The notes: a model not told the origin generated them from the sequence alone. A stretch of DNA of 64,000 nt from Saposhnikovia divaricata (GCA_036435485.1 CM071597.1:168374147-168438146); one strand, 5' to 3'; shown: positions 1 through 10,873, counted from the first letter of the stretch. Numbers and translations are program-made.

Positions 1-2169
1 GCAGAGGACAAAATGCCTGCAGAAGAGGATACTAGAGATGGCTTTTCTCCAATGAATGATATTCTTGATTCATTTATGCCATTCTCTGATCCTATCTCTG
101 ATACTGGTGCAGCTGATCAACCTACAGTTGTCCTTTCTGAAACTGTAGCATCACATACTGAGTTACTATCAGATGCTCACCAAACTGTTGAAAGAGGAGA
201 TGAGATTGATCAAGCAACCAAGCCTACTTCTCAGTCTATGCCTGTTGATGACAAGGATGTAAACTCTGTTGCTGAGCCTGAGCAACATGGAGAAAATCTT
301 GACAAGGCTGTAGAAGAAATTGCTAAAACTGTGGCTGACAATGCTCAGCACAGTGTTTTACTTGAAGATGAACATGCTAAAGCTGCAAGTGTTGAACCTG
401 AAGGTGAAAGCAGTGCAAACTCTGATTCTTCTCTGAGTGCACCTGTACAAACAGACAATAAACATACACCTTTCACTCAACCTTGTACGTCTCATGAAGT
501 TGAGAGAGCACAACTTGCAAAATTTGCTGCTGACTGGTACAAAGAGGATTGCATTTTTCCACGAGGGAGAGCAGCTAATTTTGTTAAGCAAACTGCTGAT
601 ACTATCTCCAATCCAGAGATTCTTTCTTGCTTAAAAGCAACTGTAGTTCAAGTCAAAACTCTGGAAAGAAGATTTGATGACACTACAAAGGCAATCACTG
701 ATTTGAGGACTGAGGTCATAGCTAGAGAAATGAAAATGGAAAGAGAGTCAAAACTCATGAATACAAAATTTTCTACAGCTAAAGACAATCTCTTTGCCAG
801 GCTGGGTAAAGTTGAAGTGAATCAGTCTGACTTATCTGTTAAAATTGATTCTACTGCTACCTCCTTGGAGTTAATTACATCTATTCTTATGCCTGATGAT
901 GTCAAAAAGGGGGAGAGAGTTGTCAGAAGGGATATTGCTGGAGATGGAGGAGCAAGTAGTAAAGGAAAGAACAAAACTGAAGAAGTTCAAACTTTGAGAA
1001 CTAGCAAGTCATCTAAATCACAGTCTGTTGGGATAAATAATGATACTCAAGGTACTTCAAAGACCAAGAGTTTGCTATTACCTTCTAATCCACAGACTGA
1101 TGAAGAATTGGCTGCTAAGCTGTTTATTGAAGAGAATGAGGAAGGAGTTACAATTGAGGACATTGAAGCTGAAGAAAAGAGTTTACAAGAAGAACATCTC
1201 AAGGCTTTAAAGTCTGGTAAGTTAAAAAGAGGAAAAGCTCCTAGACCTGTTGTTAAAGGTGTTGTGATCAAGGAAAGGGCTGATGTTAGTCAAAGATCTC
1301 AGTTTTCAAAGGAAACAATGGCAGCAGAAGCTCAACTCAAGCTGAAAGGCATTGAAGGAGAAAGTTCACAGAAGAAAGTTACAACTTCTGTTGCATCACA
1401 AGTAATGACCACACCTTTACAATCTTCTCAGTTGAAATCGGTTTTTGGGAAAGGAACAATTCAAGATCCAAATATATTATCTGGAGTTTCTATGAATATT
1501 TCTGATGGAAGAGCCTTGTCTGGTAAAGTTGGAAACAATAAGGGTGGACTAGGTTCACACAGAGACAAAAAGCAATATACTGGTCCTAGAGATCCTTCTT
1601 CACTGGCTGTTCCAGGTCGTGGTGTCCCTCAAGAGAGTTTGGATAGACTGGAATTAGTACAGTTAGTTTATCAGAAGAGTTTAAAGAAGGACTTTCTCTT
1701 GTATTTCATGGCTGATGGGACAGTATTTAAAATTGGTGAGAATGATATTGGCTTGAAATGTTGGGAAGAACTAGAATATGTTCTATATCTTTTCAAGGTG
1801 AATAGTCAAAGGACTCAATCAGTTGCTAATGTGCTCAGACAGAGGATGCTTCAGAATTTGGCAATCAGAGGAGAGAAGTATAATAGCAGATATGTTCCTA
1901 AGTACAGGGATTACAATGGAAATCTTATTGAAATGAAGAAAGGTACTGCAAAATTAAAGACTGATTTGGGAATCACAGTACTTGACTTCAATTCACAGTC
2001 AGAAGAAGTCAAATTTATCAGACTGGGAAATGAGATGAGAAGGAACAAAATCTATGATCTTAGGGCTGCTATCTACCAGACAGATGAGAGTGATCCTCAG
2101 CTCAGAGAGATTAAAGAAGCTATGAAGATTGAGCTTGAAAATGCAGAAAGAAGATTGCTCATAGATTAA
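1..2169 (+). CDS. Accessory (env-like position) ORF of a SIRE-like copia retrotransposon, 5' end outside window
   Basis: A reading frame is open from base 1 to a TAA at 2167-2169; the first ATG is at 13, but the frame is open upstream, so the true start may lie outside. From the ATG it is 718 aa. Residues 1-150 are acidic and rich in E, D, S and T; about 190-290 looks coiled-coil; 300-450 is rich in K, E and S; the last ~180 residues look like a folded domain containing MADGTVFKIG and RYVPKYRDYNG. It lies directly before a polypurine tract and LTR, the place where SIRE/Maximus-type copia elements carry an extra ORF. A similar C-terminal motif (VVKYRRRNG) occurs in the minus-strand accessory ORF near 28.2 kb, supporting homology. 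No catalytic motif is visible. The biochemical function is unknown; an envelope role is not supported because no signal peptide or transmembrane segment stands out. Confidence 0.7.
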   Translation, partial: AEDKMPAEEDTRDGFSPMNDILDSFMPFSDPISDTGAADQPTVVLSETVASHTELLSDAHQTVERGDEIDQATKPTSQSMPVDDKDVNSVAEPEQHGENLDKAVEEIAKTVADNAQHSVLLEDEHAKAASVEPEGESSANSDSSLSAPVQTDNKHTPFTQPCTSHEVERAQLAKFAADWYKEDCIFPRGRAANFVKQTADTISNPEILSCLKATVVQVKTLERRFDDTTKAITDLRTEVIAREMKMERESKLMNTKFSTAKDNLFARLGKVEVNQSDLSVKIDSTATSLELITSILMPDDVKKGERVVRRDIAGDGGASSKGKNKTEEVQTLRTSKSSKSQSVGINNDTQGTSKTKSLLLPSNPQTDEELAAKLFIEENEEGVTIEDIEAEEKSLQEEHLKALKSGKLKRGKAPRPVVKGVVIKERADVSQRSQFSKETMAAEAQLKLKGIEGESSQKKVTTSVASQVMTTPLQSSQLKSVFGKGTIQDPNILSGVSMNISDGRALSGKVGNNKGGLGSHRDKKQYTGPRDPSSLAVPGRGVPQESLDRLELVQLVYQKSLKKDFLLYFMADGTVFKIGENDIGLKCWEELEYVLYLFKVNSQRTQSVANVLRQRMLQNLAIRGEKYNSRYVPKYRDYNGNLIEMKKGTAKLKTDLGITVLDFNSQSEEVKFIRLGNEMRRNKIYDLRAAIYQTDESDPQLREIKEAMKIELENAERRLLID

Positions 2170-2348
2170 CTCAGAGCTATGCCAGATCTTGAAGTGATAA
2201 GAGATTAAGGTCTGTAAGGATTTTCTTATTCTCTGTAGTTTTTGTTAAGTAGAAGCTTAAACTCTGAATTTGTATAAACACTGTATTTGTCTATTTGTTT
2301 TGACATCATCAATTATTGTTATTAACTTGTGCATTTTTGCTAATGAAC

Positions 2349-2361
2349 AAGTTGGGGGAGA
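2349..2361 (+). other. Polypurine tract before 3' LTR
   Basis: The run AAGTTGGGGGAGA lies immediately 5' of the TGTTAAAT that starts the LTR. Together with the ORF upstream, this sets the element's orientation as plus. Confidence 0.75.
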
Positions 2362-2362
2362 T

Positions 2363-2870
2363 TGTTAAATATAATTGATGTGTTTTAATCAGTGTTTAAG
2401 TGTTACAGTGAATTATCAGAGTTTAGCTGGAAGCAGTCAGAGTTTAGTGTAAACTCTGACAGATGGAAGCTCGACAGAGTTTGTTAAACTCTGTCTGGAG
2501 GAAGCGTCTACTGGTCAACAGTGATTGAAGATTTATTATGGAAGCGATATCTTTAAAGATTGGATAGCTATCAAAGAGATCGAGTTGACTTAGGAGACGT
2601 GTGACAATCTGTAATTGATATCATTGTATAGCTGATTATTAGGAATATCAATTAGAGATTGTATTGTAGCTGTATGTTTTATAAATACAGTTAGGTTAAC
2701 CCTAGAAGGGTATCGTACAACGAATTATCTTTATTGTAACCTAGCAGCTCTTTGTGATAGTTTACATCACGAAGAGGGTTCTTAATACAAGAAGTTTTTA
2801 AGTGCATAAACGTCTTACTTGTTAAACTCTCGTACGAATTTGATTATTAATTGTGTATTCGGCCTAAAAA
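2363..2870 (+). mobile_element. 3' LTR of the SIRE-like copia element (right border approximate)
   Basis: The LTR starts TGTTAAATATAATTG right after the polypurine tract. It contains a TATAAATA box near 2681, followed by a plausible U5. The right edge is placed at the CA of CTAAAAACA near 2870. This is an estimate, because the 5' LTR lies outside the window and no target duplication can be checked. Confidence 0.55.
2437..2495. repeat. Twin palindromes in LTR U3
   Basis: Two 23-bp palindromes, 2437-2459 and 2473-2495, each have 10-bp perfect arms around a 3-nt centre. Both are built on AGAGTTT-n3-AAACTCT. They sit about 190-240 bp upstream of the LTR TATA box, so a regulatory role is possible; this is inference. 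Confidence 0.7.
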
Positions 2871-4139
2871 CATGCTTTATGTAATGCATAAATTGTCAAT
2901 ATGTTGTAGTTCTACACTAAATTAATTTGTTTACTATTTATATAAATTCAATTGAATTATATAAATGTAGTACGTAAATAGTATACTAAACATTGGTAAA
3001 CAAATATTGTAATACATATATGTAGTGTATAATATTAATTTGTATTAAATTTTACTTTATATATTTATTTAAATTAGAATTTCATTTTTAAGTTTAACAA
3101 AAATTAAAAAATAATATGCTATAAAGTTCAAAGCGTGGTTCGAAACCGAACCAATCCGTTCTTCTGTGGTCTGGCTTAGTTTGGTCTTGGCATCTAACTG
3201 GTCTGGTTTGGTTTTGATTTTTGAAAAACCGTTTATATTGGTTTGGTTCGAAAAAAATAAGAATCCAGACCAAACCAATCCGTGAACACCCCTAGTTTTA
3301 GCTGCTTTTTAAAACCAATACTATGGCCCAACCTAGCCCATTTCTAATTTTAATAAACTTACCTTTTTAACCCTGACGACCATACGACCACCTAAACCTC
3401 CTTACGCTAATTATATATAGGATATAATGTGTCATTTTGCTATTGGTCCAATATATTACTCGTATTTGTAGTGCTACAGGAAAATCGATTGCAATTTTAA
3501 TAACCCAATCCTTGCAAATGCCCAGGAAACTACTGCTAAAGTTTATGTTTGTCTGTGTCAATTAGGTTAAGGTTAACAGCTCCAAGCTTTATCATGTTAG
3601 CTATCCGTGGTAATTCTGATAAATTTATGCTGTGTCAATGCGTGTGATGCTACATTTCAATCGCCTCATGGCCTGGTGAGCATCTGTTAAGGGAAGTAGG
3701 AATACATATCAGAGTTTGATTATAGCGCTTTAAAAGCAATGCTATGTCTAGCTCAAACAGGAAAAAAATCAGAATCGGAGAGGAACTATGCTGCAAAGGC
3801 TCCTAACATAAGGATTTGTGGTACACTACAGGATAACTGAATTACCATCTCAATCTGATTCTATTGACTTCTCTTTCAAGTATTGCAGGACACTGTCACA
3901 ATGAGATCACCAGCACTGTAAAAAGAAGAGACAAAGGCAAGAAGGCCCTAACACATAAGAAGGCACAACTAAGAAGGAGGCCAATGACAATGGCAAACCA
4001 ATACATGTAGAGAATTAATCTCTACAGAAAATAAAAATTCTAGGTGGTGGTCATTGGATTATCGGTTCTGTCAACACCGGATAATCTTTTCGAATGGCAA
4101 TTGAAAAAGGAGCGAAAGAAAGCAGAAGAGGAAGAAACA
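2871..4139. other. Intergenic, with a probable hAT-like element end near 3115-3294
   Basis: No gene was seen. The stretch 2880-3110 is very AT-rich. The stretch 3130-3294 is made of diverged GGTTTGGTTCG/GAACCAAACC-type repeats and ends GTGAACACCCCTA, which resembles the TAGGGGTGTTCAC terminus common to plant hAT-type MITEs. The opposite terminus was not found, so this is at best a truncated copy. The rest (3300-4139) shows nothing recognisable. Confidence 0.4.
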
Positions 4140-4803
4140 TGTTAGGCAGTCGTCCTAACTCTTACCAAACTCTCCACCAAACCCCTCACCAACCACTCCA
4201 CCACCTACCACCTACTATATACTCCTATAAATACCCTCTCCTCCTTCATTATCAAATACACCATAATTCTCTCTTCTCTCTCTATATAGCTGCTAGATAG
4301 TCCGTCTAGTAGGGGAGCCGGTTTAGCCCGCTTTCAGTAAGTGTCGGGATAGAAGGTCCTCGTGCCCAAACTATTCCTTAGGGTACTTGGGTCTGACTGC
4401 AGCCATCGGAGGTGGTCCCGCTGCAGGGGTCTTTCTATCAGGTTGTGTGGCACTGTCCGGGTTGGGAGAGGGAGAGAAGGAATGGTTGTCAGGAAACAGT
4501 GATATGGGAGGTTTTGAGATAAACACTTCAGTGAGCTGAGGATATACATAATAGGTATTGCAGGGCTGAATTTTTGTATGAAATTCAGGGACCGGATGCC
4601 AGGATATTGTAATCTCTTTTATCTAGTGTGAAGTTGTTGCTCTTGTGGATGTAGGCTGTTCCGAACCACGTTAAATCTCTTGTCTCTTTTACTGTATTGT
4701 TGGTTTGTTGCTTTCATTACTATCATGTATATTTGTGGGATCTAAGCACGCATATTTACCAAATCGCTTCCGCATTCACCGGGAATCGTGCAGATTCCTA
4801 ATA
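4140..4803 (+). repeat. 5' LTR of the deleted copia element
   Basis: It starts TGTTAGGCAGTCG, has a TATAAATA box at 4226-4233, and ends CTAATA just before the primer-binding site. The matching end of the 3' LTR is CTAACA, so the terminal CA has mutated to TA here. It aligns along its whole length with 6497-7170, with scattered substitutions and a small CCTACCA-unit length difference. Confidence 0.88.
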
Positions 4804-4805
4804 GT

Positions 4806-4817
4806 TGGTATCAGAGC
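4806..4817 (+). other. Primer-binding site (initiator Met tRNA type)
   Basis: TGGTATCAGAGC lies 2 bp after the 5' LTR. It is complementary to the 3' end of plant initiator methionine tRNA, the usual primer for plant copia and gypsy elements. Confidence 0.9.
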
Positions 4818-4974
4818 TAGTTGTGTCTAAATTATTGGTGCCGAAGGAAAGTCGTTAAGAAAAGTGGTTGTCTAATAAGGCGCCGTTTTGACGGAAGTGC
4901 TCCCATTGTTTCGTACACTTACCTGGCCAATTGATTTAGTTGTTTGGATTGGTTTGTGTGTGCAAACGGAGATC

Positions 4975-5988
4975 ATGGCAAGTATTGGAGGATTCAAGGT
5001 GACTCCATATGATGGTAAAGGAAGTTTTACTCTTTGGTAGAGAAGGGTAAAGGACATCCTAACCCAAGAGAAGCTAGCAAGGGTTTTGAAGGGGAAGGAG
5101 GGAAAACCAACAAAGATGAGTGATGTAAAATTGGAGGAAGAAGCTAAGGCCTTTATTCTTCTTACTTCGCTTCCGGAGTCATTCGATCATTTGGTCACAA
5201 CCATTTTGTATGGAAAGGACACGTTAAAAATGGAGGAGGTTCAGTCAGCACTTTTTTCAAATGCTGGAAGGAAGAACCAGGATAGTGACAAGGACGGAAT
5301 GACAGTTTTGGCTTTGCGTAGTCAAAATAATAGAGGAAGGGGTGCTGTGAGAGGATCTACCAATAGCAGGGGTAAATCCAGATACAGTGAAAAGGGCATG
5401 CAGTGCTTTGGTTGCAAGGAGTGGGGTCATATTAGGCTGAATTATCCGCTTAATAAGAAGGATCCAGATGCATCATTGGTTGTGGTTACTCTCGATTGTG
5501 AAGATGTTTGTACCGTCTTCAATCGAGGCACTAGTTCTCCAGGAGAATGGATATTAGACTCAGGGTCATCTTACCATGTATGTTCCGAGAAGGAGCATTT
5601 TGACAAATTCCAAGATACAAAGAATGAAACAGTTTCTTTGGCTGATGGATCTACTTGTGAGATCAAGGGGATTGGAATTGTGAAAATCAAAATATTCGAT
5701 CGAATAGTTCGCAGCTTGAACGGGGTAAGATATGTGCCTAAGCTGAGGAAGAATCTAATATCTATCGGTCGGTTAGCCTCAGAAGGCTACAGATGCTCTG
5801 TAGTAGGGGGAGCTATGAATATCAAAAGAGGCCGTAAGGTTCTGATGAAGGGAGAGCTACGTGGGGGAATATATCGTCTGAATAGTACGTGGCCAGAACA
5901 TACTGGAACTTCGAAAATCTGGTTATCTCGTGCACGAGGGAAGAGTGACTTGAAGGATACTGCTCGGTTGTATTGCCTTCCAGTCTAG
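4975..5988 (+). pseudogene. Broken gag-protease gene of the copia element
   Basis: The frame starts at ATG 4975 (MASIGGFKVTPYDG), meets an in-frame TAG at 5038-5040 directly after a Trp codon, and continues open to 5988. It shows a shortened gag core: the MSD motif is followed almost at once by the LTSLPESFDHLVTTILYGKD segment, so roughly 80-90 residues usual in this family are missing. A zinc knuckle follows, CFGCKEWGHIRLNY, in which the fourth ligand Cys is replaced by Tyr. An aspartic protease start, WILDSGSSYHVCS, keeps the D-S-G active site. After the protease the frame runs into unrelated sequence and stops. It is non-functional as read. Confidence 0.85.
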
Positions 5989-6496
5989 ACGATGGTGCAA
6001 AGACTGTTGGGATGGATGCTTGGTTGAAGGGCTTCCACGACATCAACGAGTAGTTAGTATGTTGCAGCTGCATATGGGTATCGATCAACACGAATCAAGT
6101 GAGCAGTGAACCATGCAACAGATTGATTTGTTTGATATGCAGTTGAGGAGTAAATGAAAGATCGATGGTCACACTTGTGTGTGTGATGGTCACACTTGCG
6201 TGTGTGATGGACTACATATGGTATTGGCCGACATGAATCAAGTGTGTATGTGTGTATACAACAGATTGCTTCACATGTATGTAGTTGGACAAATAGAGGT
6301 CAAAGGTACACTTGTGCGTATAGCAAGTGGGCATTCGAGAATGAATGTGCAAACTATGGTATAGTTTGGAGTCTTGGACTCGGGGGGAGTTTTGTCGTAG
6401 GGAATGATACGGATCAAGGAAAAGTTGGAGTTGTGCCAACAGGGCGCAGGTATGGAGTGCAAGTGAAGAGCTGTGAGTTTGGAAAGAGGGGGAGAT
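5989..6496 (+). other. Non-coding remainder of the element with a short tandem repeat
   Basis: No coding potential is visible. At about 6165-6208 a ~21-bp unit (GATGGTCACACTTG then GTGTGT) is repeated twice. The polypurine tract is at 6482-6495. The missing integrase-RT-RNase H block was deleted from this interval. Confidence 0.7.
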
Positions 6497-7170
6497 TGTT
6501 AGGCAGCCGTCCTAACTCTTACCAAACTCTCCACCAAACCCCTCACCAACCATTCCACCACCTACCACCACCTACCACCTACTACATACTCTTATAAATA
6601 CCCTCTCCTCCTTCATTATCAAATACACCATAATTCTCTCTTCTCTCTCTATATAGCTGTTAGATAGTCCGTCTAGTAGTGGAGCCGGTTTAGCCCGCTT
6701 TCAGGAAGTGTCGGGATAGAAGGTCCTCGTGCCTAAATTATTCCTTAGGGTACTTGGGTCTGACTGTAGCCATCGGAGGTGGTCCCGCTGCAGGGGTCTT
6801 TCTATCAGGCTGTGTGGCACTGTCCGGATTGGGAGAGGGAGAAAAGGAAAGGTTGTCGGGAAACAGTGATAGGGGGAGGTTTTGAGGTAAACACTTCAGT
6901 GAGTTGGGGATATACATAATAGGTATTGCAGGGCTGAATTTTTGTATGAAATTCAGGGACCGGATACCCGGATATTGTAATATCTTTTATCTAGTGTGAA
7001 GTTGTTGCTCTTGTGGATGTAAGCTGGGCCAAACCACGTTAAATCTCTTGTCTCTTTTACTGTATTGTTGGTTTGTTGCTTTCATTAGTATCACATATAT
7101 TTGTGGGATCTAAGCACTCATATTTACCAAATCGCTTCCGCGTTCGCCGGAATCGTGCAGATTACTAACA
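6497..7170 (+). repeat. 3' LTR of the deleted copia element
   Basis: It starts TGTTAGGCAGCCG after the polypurine tract, has TATAAATA at 6593-6600, and ends ATTACTAACA. The terminal 6 bp TGTTAG/CTAACA form a perfect inverted repeat. Confidence 0.9.
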
Positions 7171-8029
7171 AAATATATGCAAGGTTCTTAAGGAAGAAAA
7201 CGCCTCCGAAAGGCAAGAGAAGGGTGTACCGTCCAATATGCTACATTATTCCATAAAATTACCCAAGTAACCAAAAAAAGTTAAGCATTTGTTTGCTTCT
7301 TCTAAACTTTGAGAAAGGGTGTTGAGCCAAGTCAAATAACAACTTCCGATTGTTACAAAATTAACAACATGTGTTAAAACATAAACAAAATTAATATCCT
7401 TTATAAATAATCTTATCATTTAACTGTTCCCTAATGAAAACAATATAAGCACACCTAATTTTTCCTGTACAATTACATATACAAGTGAGATACCAAGGAG
7501 GGTAGGCAAGTGTTTTTTTTTTTTTGAAGAAAGGGTAGGCAAGTGTTGACCGCCCTTTCTGTTTTTAATTTGATTAGGAATACAAACTGCTCCATAAAGA
7601 AAAGAGATAGCATGTACCAAACTTTCATTTTACAAGTATTCAAATGCATGCTTGCTCAACTTTCGTGAAATCGTGTCAATCATATCCTCTTTATAAACAA
7701 TTTACCTTTCAATCATACGACCAAGTGAAGAGAACGGGTCCGCAAGTTCGTGCTAATATGTTATTCTCAGTTTGTTGCATGATCTTCATTTCTTTTATAG
7801 TTCACAGAAGCTTAATTTGGGGGCTACGTGTTAGGATATGTTCCTAATGTATTAAAGAGAATAAGTGTGGAAGTTATGATTTTTGTGCAAAAAAGAAATA
7901 GTTGAGACCATCTTGCTGCAATTAAGTCTGAGAATATTGTACTTTTTATATACAAGTGAAATTGTTGAATGTAGTTTTATGATTAAGAAAAGTTATGTTT
8001 ATTAATTGAATGAATAAGGTGAGAACAGC
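7171..8029. other. Intergenic, nothing recognised
   Basis: AT-rich, with no gene model. A GGGTAGGCAAGTGTT segment occurs twice around 7499-7547, separated by a poly-T run. The last 8 bases (8022-8029, AGAACAGC) are the left target duplication of the hAT-like element. Confidence 0.6.
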
Positions 8030-9000
8030 TAGGGCGGTCAAAAAAATTCGAAAAATTCGATATCCGTTCAAAATATTTGTATTCGTATTCGAAAAAATAG
8101 AATATTATTCGCATCCGAAATAAATAGGATATTATCCGTATCCGAATCCGAAATATCCGAATCCGAAAATGGAAAAATTAATATATATTTCTATATAATA
8201 TTTATAATTTATAATATATTTATAATTAATAATATATGTCTTTGTTCATTATTTAATATATTTTTCAAAGATATATTTAAGTGTAGACATGTTTTAAACA
8301 TATATATGATATAAATATAATATATTAATATATTATATTAAAAATATATCATAATATAAGTCTTTTTTTAAATATTATCAATTTGGATATCAAAAAAATT
8401 CGAAAAATTCGATATCCGTCCGAAATATCTGTATTCGTATTCGAAAAAAATAGGATATTATTCGTATCCAAAATAAATAGTATATTATCCGTATCCGATA
8501 ATTTCAATGCGTGGAAATACTTTTTGATTTGGAAATATTTTTTGATTGTAATCTTTAAGCTGAATCATACAACAAAATGTTGATTAGTAATTTTTTTTTA
8601 TTAATTAATTTTTTATACATTGCCAAAAATAGCCCGTGCGTCCATTCTCATAAGTTGAATTTTATACAATAGAAAAATAACCCATACATCCATGCCAAAA
8701 TAGAAGATTAGAAGATAAAAAAAAAAAAAAAAAATCAGAACATTAGTCTAGAATATATGCCCTTTTCTTAGCCACTATTAAAATGTTTTATAAGTAAGAG
8801 ATTAGGGAGCCTAAGATATGTTTAGGTAAGTTCCCTAATATACATAGATTTTATATGCAAACATAGGATGAGCATTTTTGTAAAATTAGAATTCTTTTAA
8901 AATTTTACAATATTACTTAATTAGCCCTACGGGCTCAAATTTCGGATACGGATGTGGATATAGTCATATCCGGATCCGAAATATCCGTTTCACAGCCCTA
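8030..9000. mobile_element. Non-autonomous hAT-like element with 8-bp target duplication
   Basis: The ends are TAGGGCGGTCA and CACAGCCCTA, imperfect terminal inverted repeats of the TAGGG(C/G) type. AGAACAGC flanks both sides exactly (8022-8029 and 9001-9008), the 8-bp duplication expected of hAT transposases. The 971-bp interior is AT-rich, has no transposase frame, and contains many ATATCCG/GGATAT-type short repeats near both ends. A ~100-bp segment from 8039 is repeated around 8392 with few changes. It also holds a 20-bp-scale poly(A) run near 8720. The superfamily is assigned on termini and duplication length only. Confidence 0.85.
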
Positions 9001-9008
9001 AGAACAGC

Positions 9009-9770
9009 CTAGCTTCTTCGTTTCATCGGAATCTGGAAAGTGATCGTGCAAGAACTTTGTTTGTAAAGTAAGATTTATATATTCAAGTAGAAGTTTTACT
9101 ACCATACAACAGATAAGAAGAGATCTTTCGAGGCATCCATCCCATGATGAAATGAGATGACTATGTACTTCTAGTTAATAGGGTCACGCAGTCGAATCGA
9201 GTTGAATGCTGTTAGACTCCGGTTCGAACTTGATTAAAAGTCTGAATTCATTCGAGTTACAGATTTCATCCACACTCCGGTTCAAACCCGATTAAAAGTC
9301 TGAATTCATTCGAGTTATAGATTTGAACCACAGTTGAGTTTATGAGAACTTGTTTTAGACATTATTAAGGTGAAACTTGGTTGGGTACCCCTGCATGAGT
9401 TTATTTCATTCATACCTTGCAACTAATATTCAAAATAAATTTAAGTTTTTTCTCAAATATTGAAACATGACATTGTAATGAAGAAAGTAACGAACATATT
9501 AGGTACGTATGGTAGTTAGAATACCCATAATATATTAGCTTAAAGTCAGCTAAGAGATAACAGAAGAAAAAGTCCAAAATACATTAGGTGTAAGCTTAAG
9601 ACATGCAGTGGTGGCGCAGCATATTATAAGACTATAGTTGGTGAAACAAAAATCATGACCGGCCAACATAATAATCTTACATGTTACAGAGACTAATATC
9701 TTACATACATTTTACATGTACTGTATAATATAAAAATAACCTACTACCATTTCATATTCAATCACAAAAC
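9009..9770. other. Upstream region of the phytocyanin gene with a 58-bp-period direct repeat
   Basis: No gene. A ~51-bp unit starting ACTCCGGTTC occurs at 9216-9266 and 9274-9324 with few differences. The remaining sequence shows nothing recognisable apart from the promoter noted separately. Confidence 0.6.
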
Positions 9771-9781
9771 TTGACTCCCAC

Positions 9782-9789
9782 TATATATA
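9782..9789 (+). promoter_or_regulatory. Probable TATA box of the phytocyanin gene
   Basis: TATATATA lies 72-79 bp before the start codon at 9861, a normal plant TATA-to-ATG spacing with a short leader of about 40-50 nt. Confidence 0.55.
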
Positions 9790-9860
9790 CATTGTCATCT
9801 ACATTGCTGAATTTGTACATTTTCTCTCATTTTCTTTGTCGAAAAGTTAGAATCTTAGAC

Positions 9861-10873
9861 ATGGCCTTTGCATCTGTTTTTCTTATTCTCGGTCTCTTAG
9901 CAGTTCCTGCAGTGTACGGTGTTGATCATACCGTCGGAGGCTCTAGTGGTTGGGACCAAGGGGTGAATTTCGCTTCCTGGGCTGCTGGTGAAAAATTTGT
10001 TGTTGGTGACAATCTCGGTAAGTCGGCCGGGAACTGTTACATATCCCTGTTTTTAGGCTAATAGGTGTTTTGAGCATTCAAGTCACCTCATCACTCTTGA
10101 CACCTTATAGGTTCAGTTTAATTCTTATTTCTGATCAAATGTGTATTTACCTTCTAACTCAACCTTGCTATAGCTAGTTCTTGGTGATTAGTTTACAAAT
10201 ACATCCGGAATTAGTTAATCAAAACGGACTTTAATTATCTCAACTGGTTTGATCAATTACATGTTAGACATCTACACAAAATAAAAACTGAATCAAACAC
10301 AATCGTTTTACATCTTCTACACATAAACTAAGATATGAGAAGAGTGAGATGTGAGTACGCAGATAAAACAGCAAGTCACATTGACTTGCAATGTTGCTTG
10401 CGAATATATGTTCTGCATAAACTTACTCTGCATTACATTGATCAACAGTATTCAACTACGGATCCTTACACAGCGTGGATGAAGTAACTCAATCCGACTA
10501 CAACTCTTGTTCTGCTAGCAATCCACTAAACTCATATAGCGGAGGCAAGACCACTGTGGCATTGAAGAAGACTGGTTCAATTTATTTCCTATGTCCAACA
10601 TTTGGTCACTGTGGTGCTGGCATGAAACTAAGCGTCAACGTTGCAGCAGCCTCCACCCCCACCCCCTCTACGCCAACGCCGACCACCCCCTCAACACCAA
10701 CACCCACCACCCCTTCAACTCCACCAAAGGAAGCCACACCGCCTAGCAGTCCCGGTTCGCCATCGACTCCAACAGAGACTCCTAGTGGTGCAGTTGGTAG
10801 CTTCGGTGACATGAACAAATTAGTGGTGGGAGTTTCTATTGTTTTTGCAGGTCTTATGGGGTTTATGGGCTAG
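9861..10873 (+). CDS. Phytocyanin, uclacyanin type (secreted, GPI-anchored blue copper protein)
   Basis: Two exons, 9861-10017 and 10449-10873, join to 193 aa. The 431-bp intron is GTAAGT...AACAG, phase 1, just before VFNYGSLH, a position common in phytocyanin genes. Residues 1-20 form a signal peptide. The plastocyanin-like domain spans about 21-117. Visible copper ligands are His60, Cys101, His106 and Met111; Cys73 and Cys107 would form the usual disulfide. Met as the fourth ligand points to uclacyanin rather than stellacyanin (Gln). Residues 121-170 are a Pro/Thr/Ser repeat tract, likely arabinogalactan-glycosylated, and the hydrophobic tail (VVGVSIVFAGLMGFMG) fits a GPI signal. The expected site is the outer plasma membrane or wall; the role is probably small-redox or wall-related, substrate unknown. 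The frame and splice sites are intact. The identification is firm, the physiological role is not. Confidence 0.95.

Larger units (their letters stand above)
4140..7170 (+). mobile_element. Internally deleted Ty1/copia LTR retrotransposon
   Basis: A complete two-LTR element of about 3.0 kb. It has LTRs of 664 and 674 bp beginning TGTTAGGCAG, an initiator-Met-tRNA primer-binding site, a broken gag-protease frame and a polypurine tract GAAAGAGGGGGAGA. No integrase, reverse transcriptase or RNase H remains. The flanking 5-mers are AAACA (4135-4139) and AAATA (7171-7175), a target duplication with one mismatch. The order gag-protease with copia-type motifs supports Ty1/copia. It could only move using proteins from another element. 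Confidence 0.88.

Noticed and set aside
10606..10818. Minus-strand 70-codon frame opposite the phytocyanin
   Set aside because: It is the antisense of the Pro/Thr-rich repeat tract; its G/V-rich repeats are a by-product.
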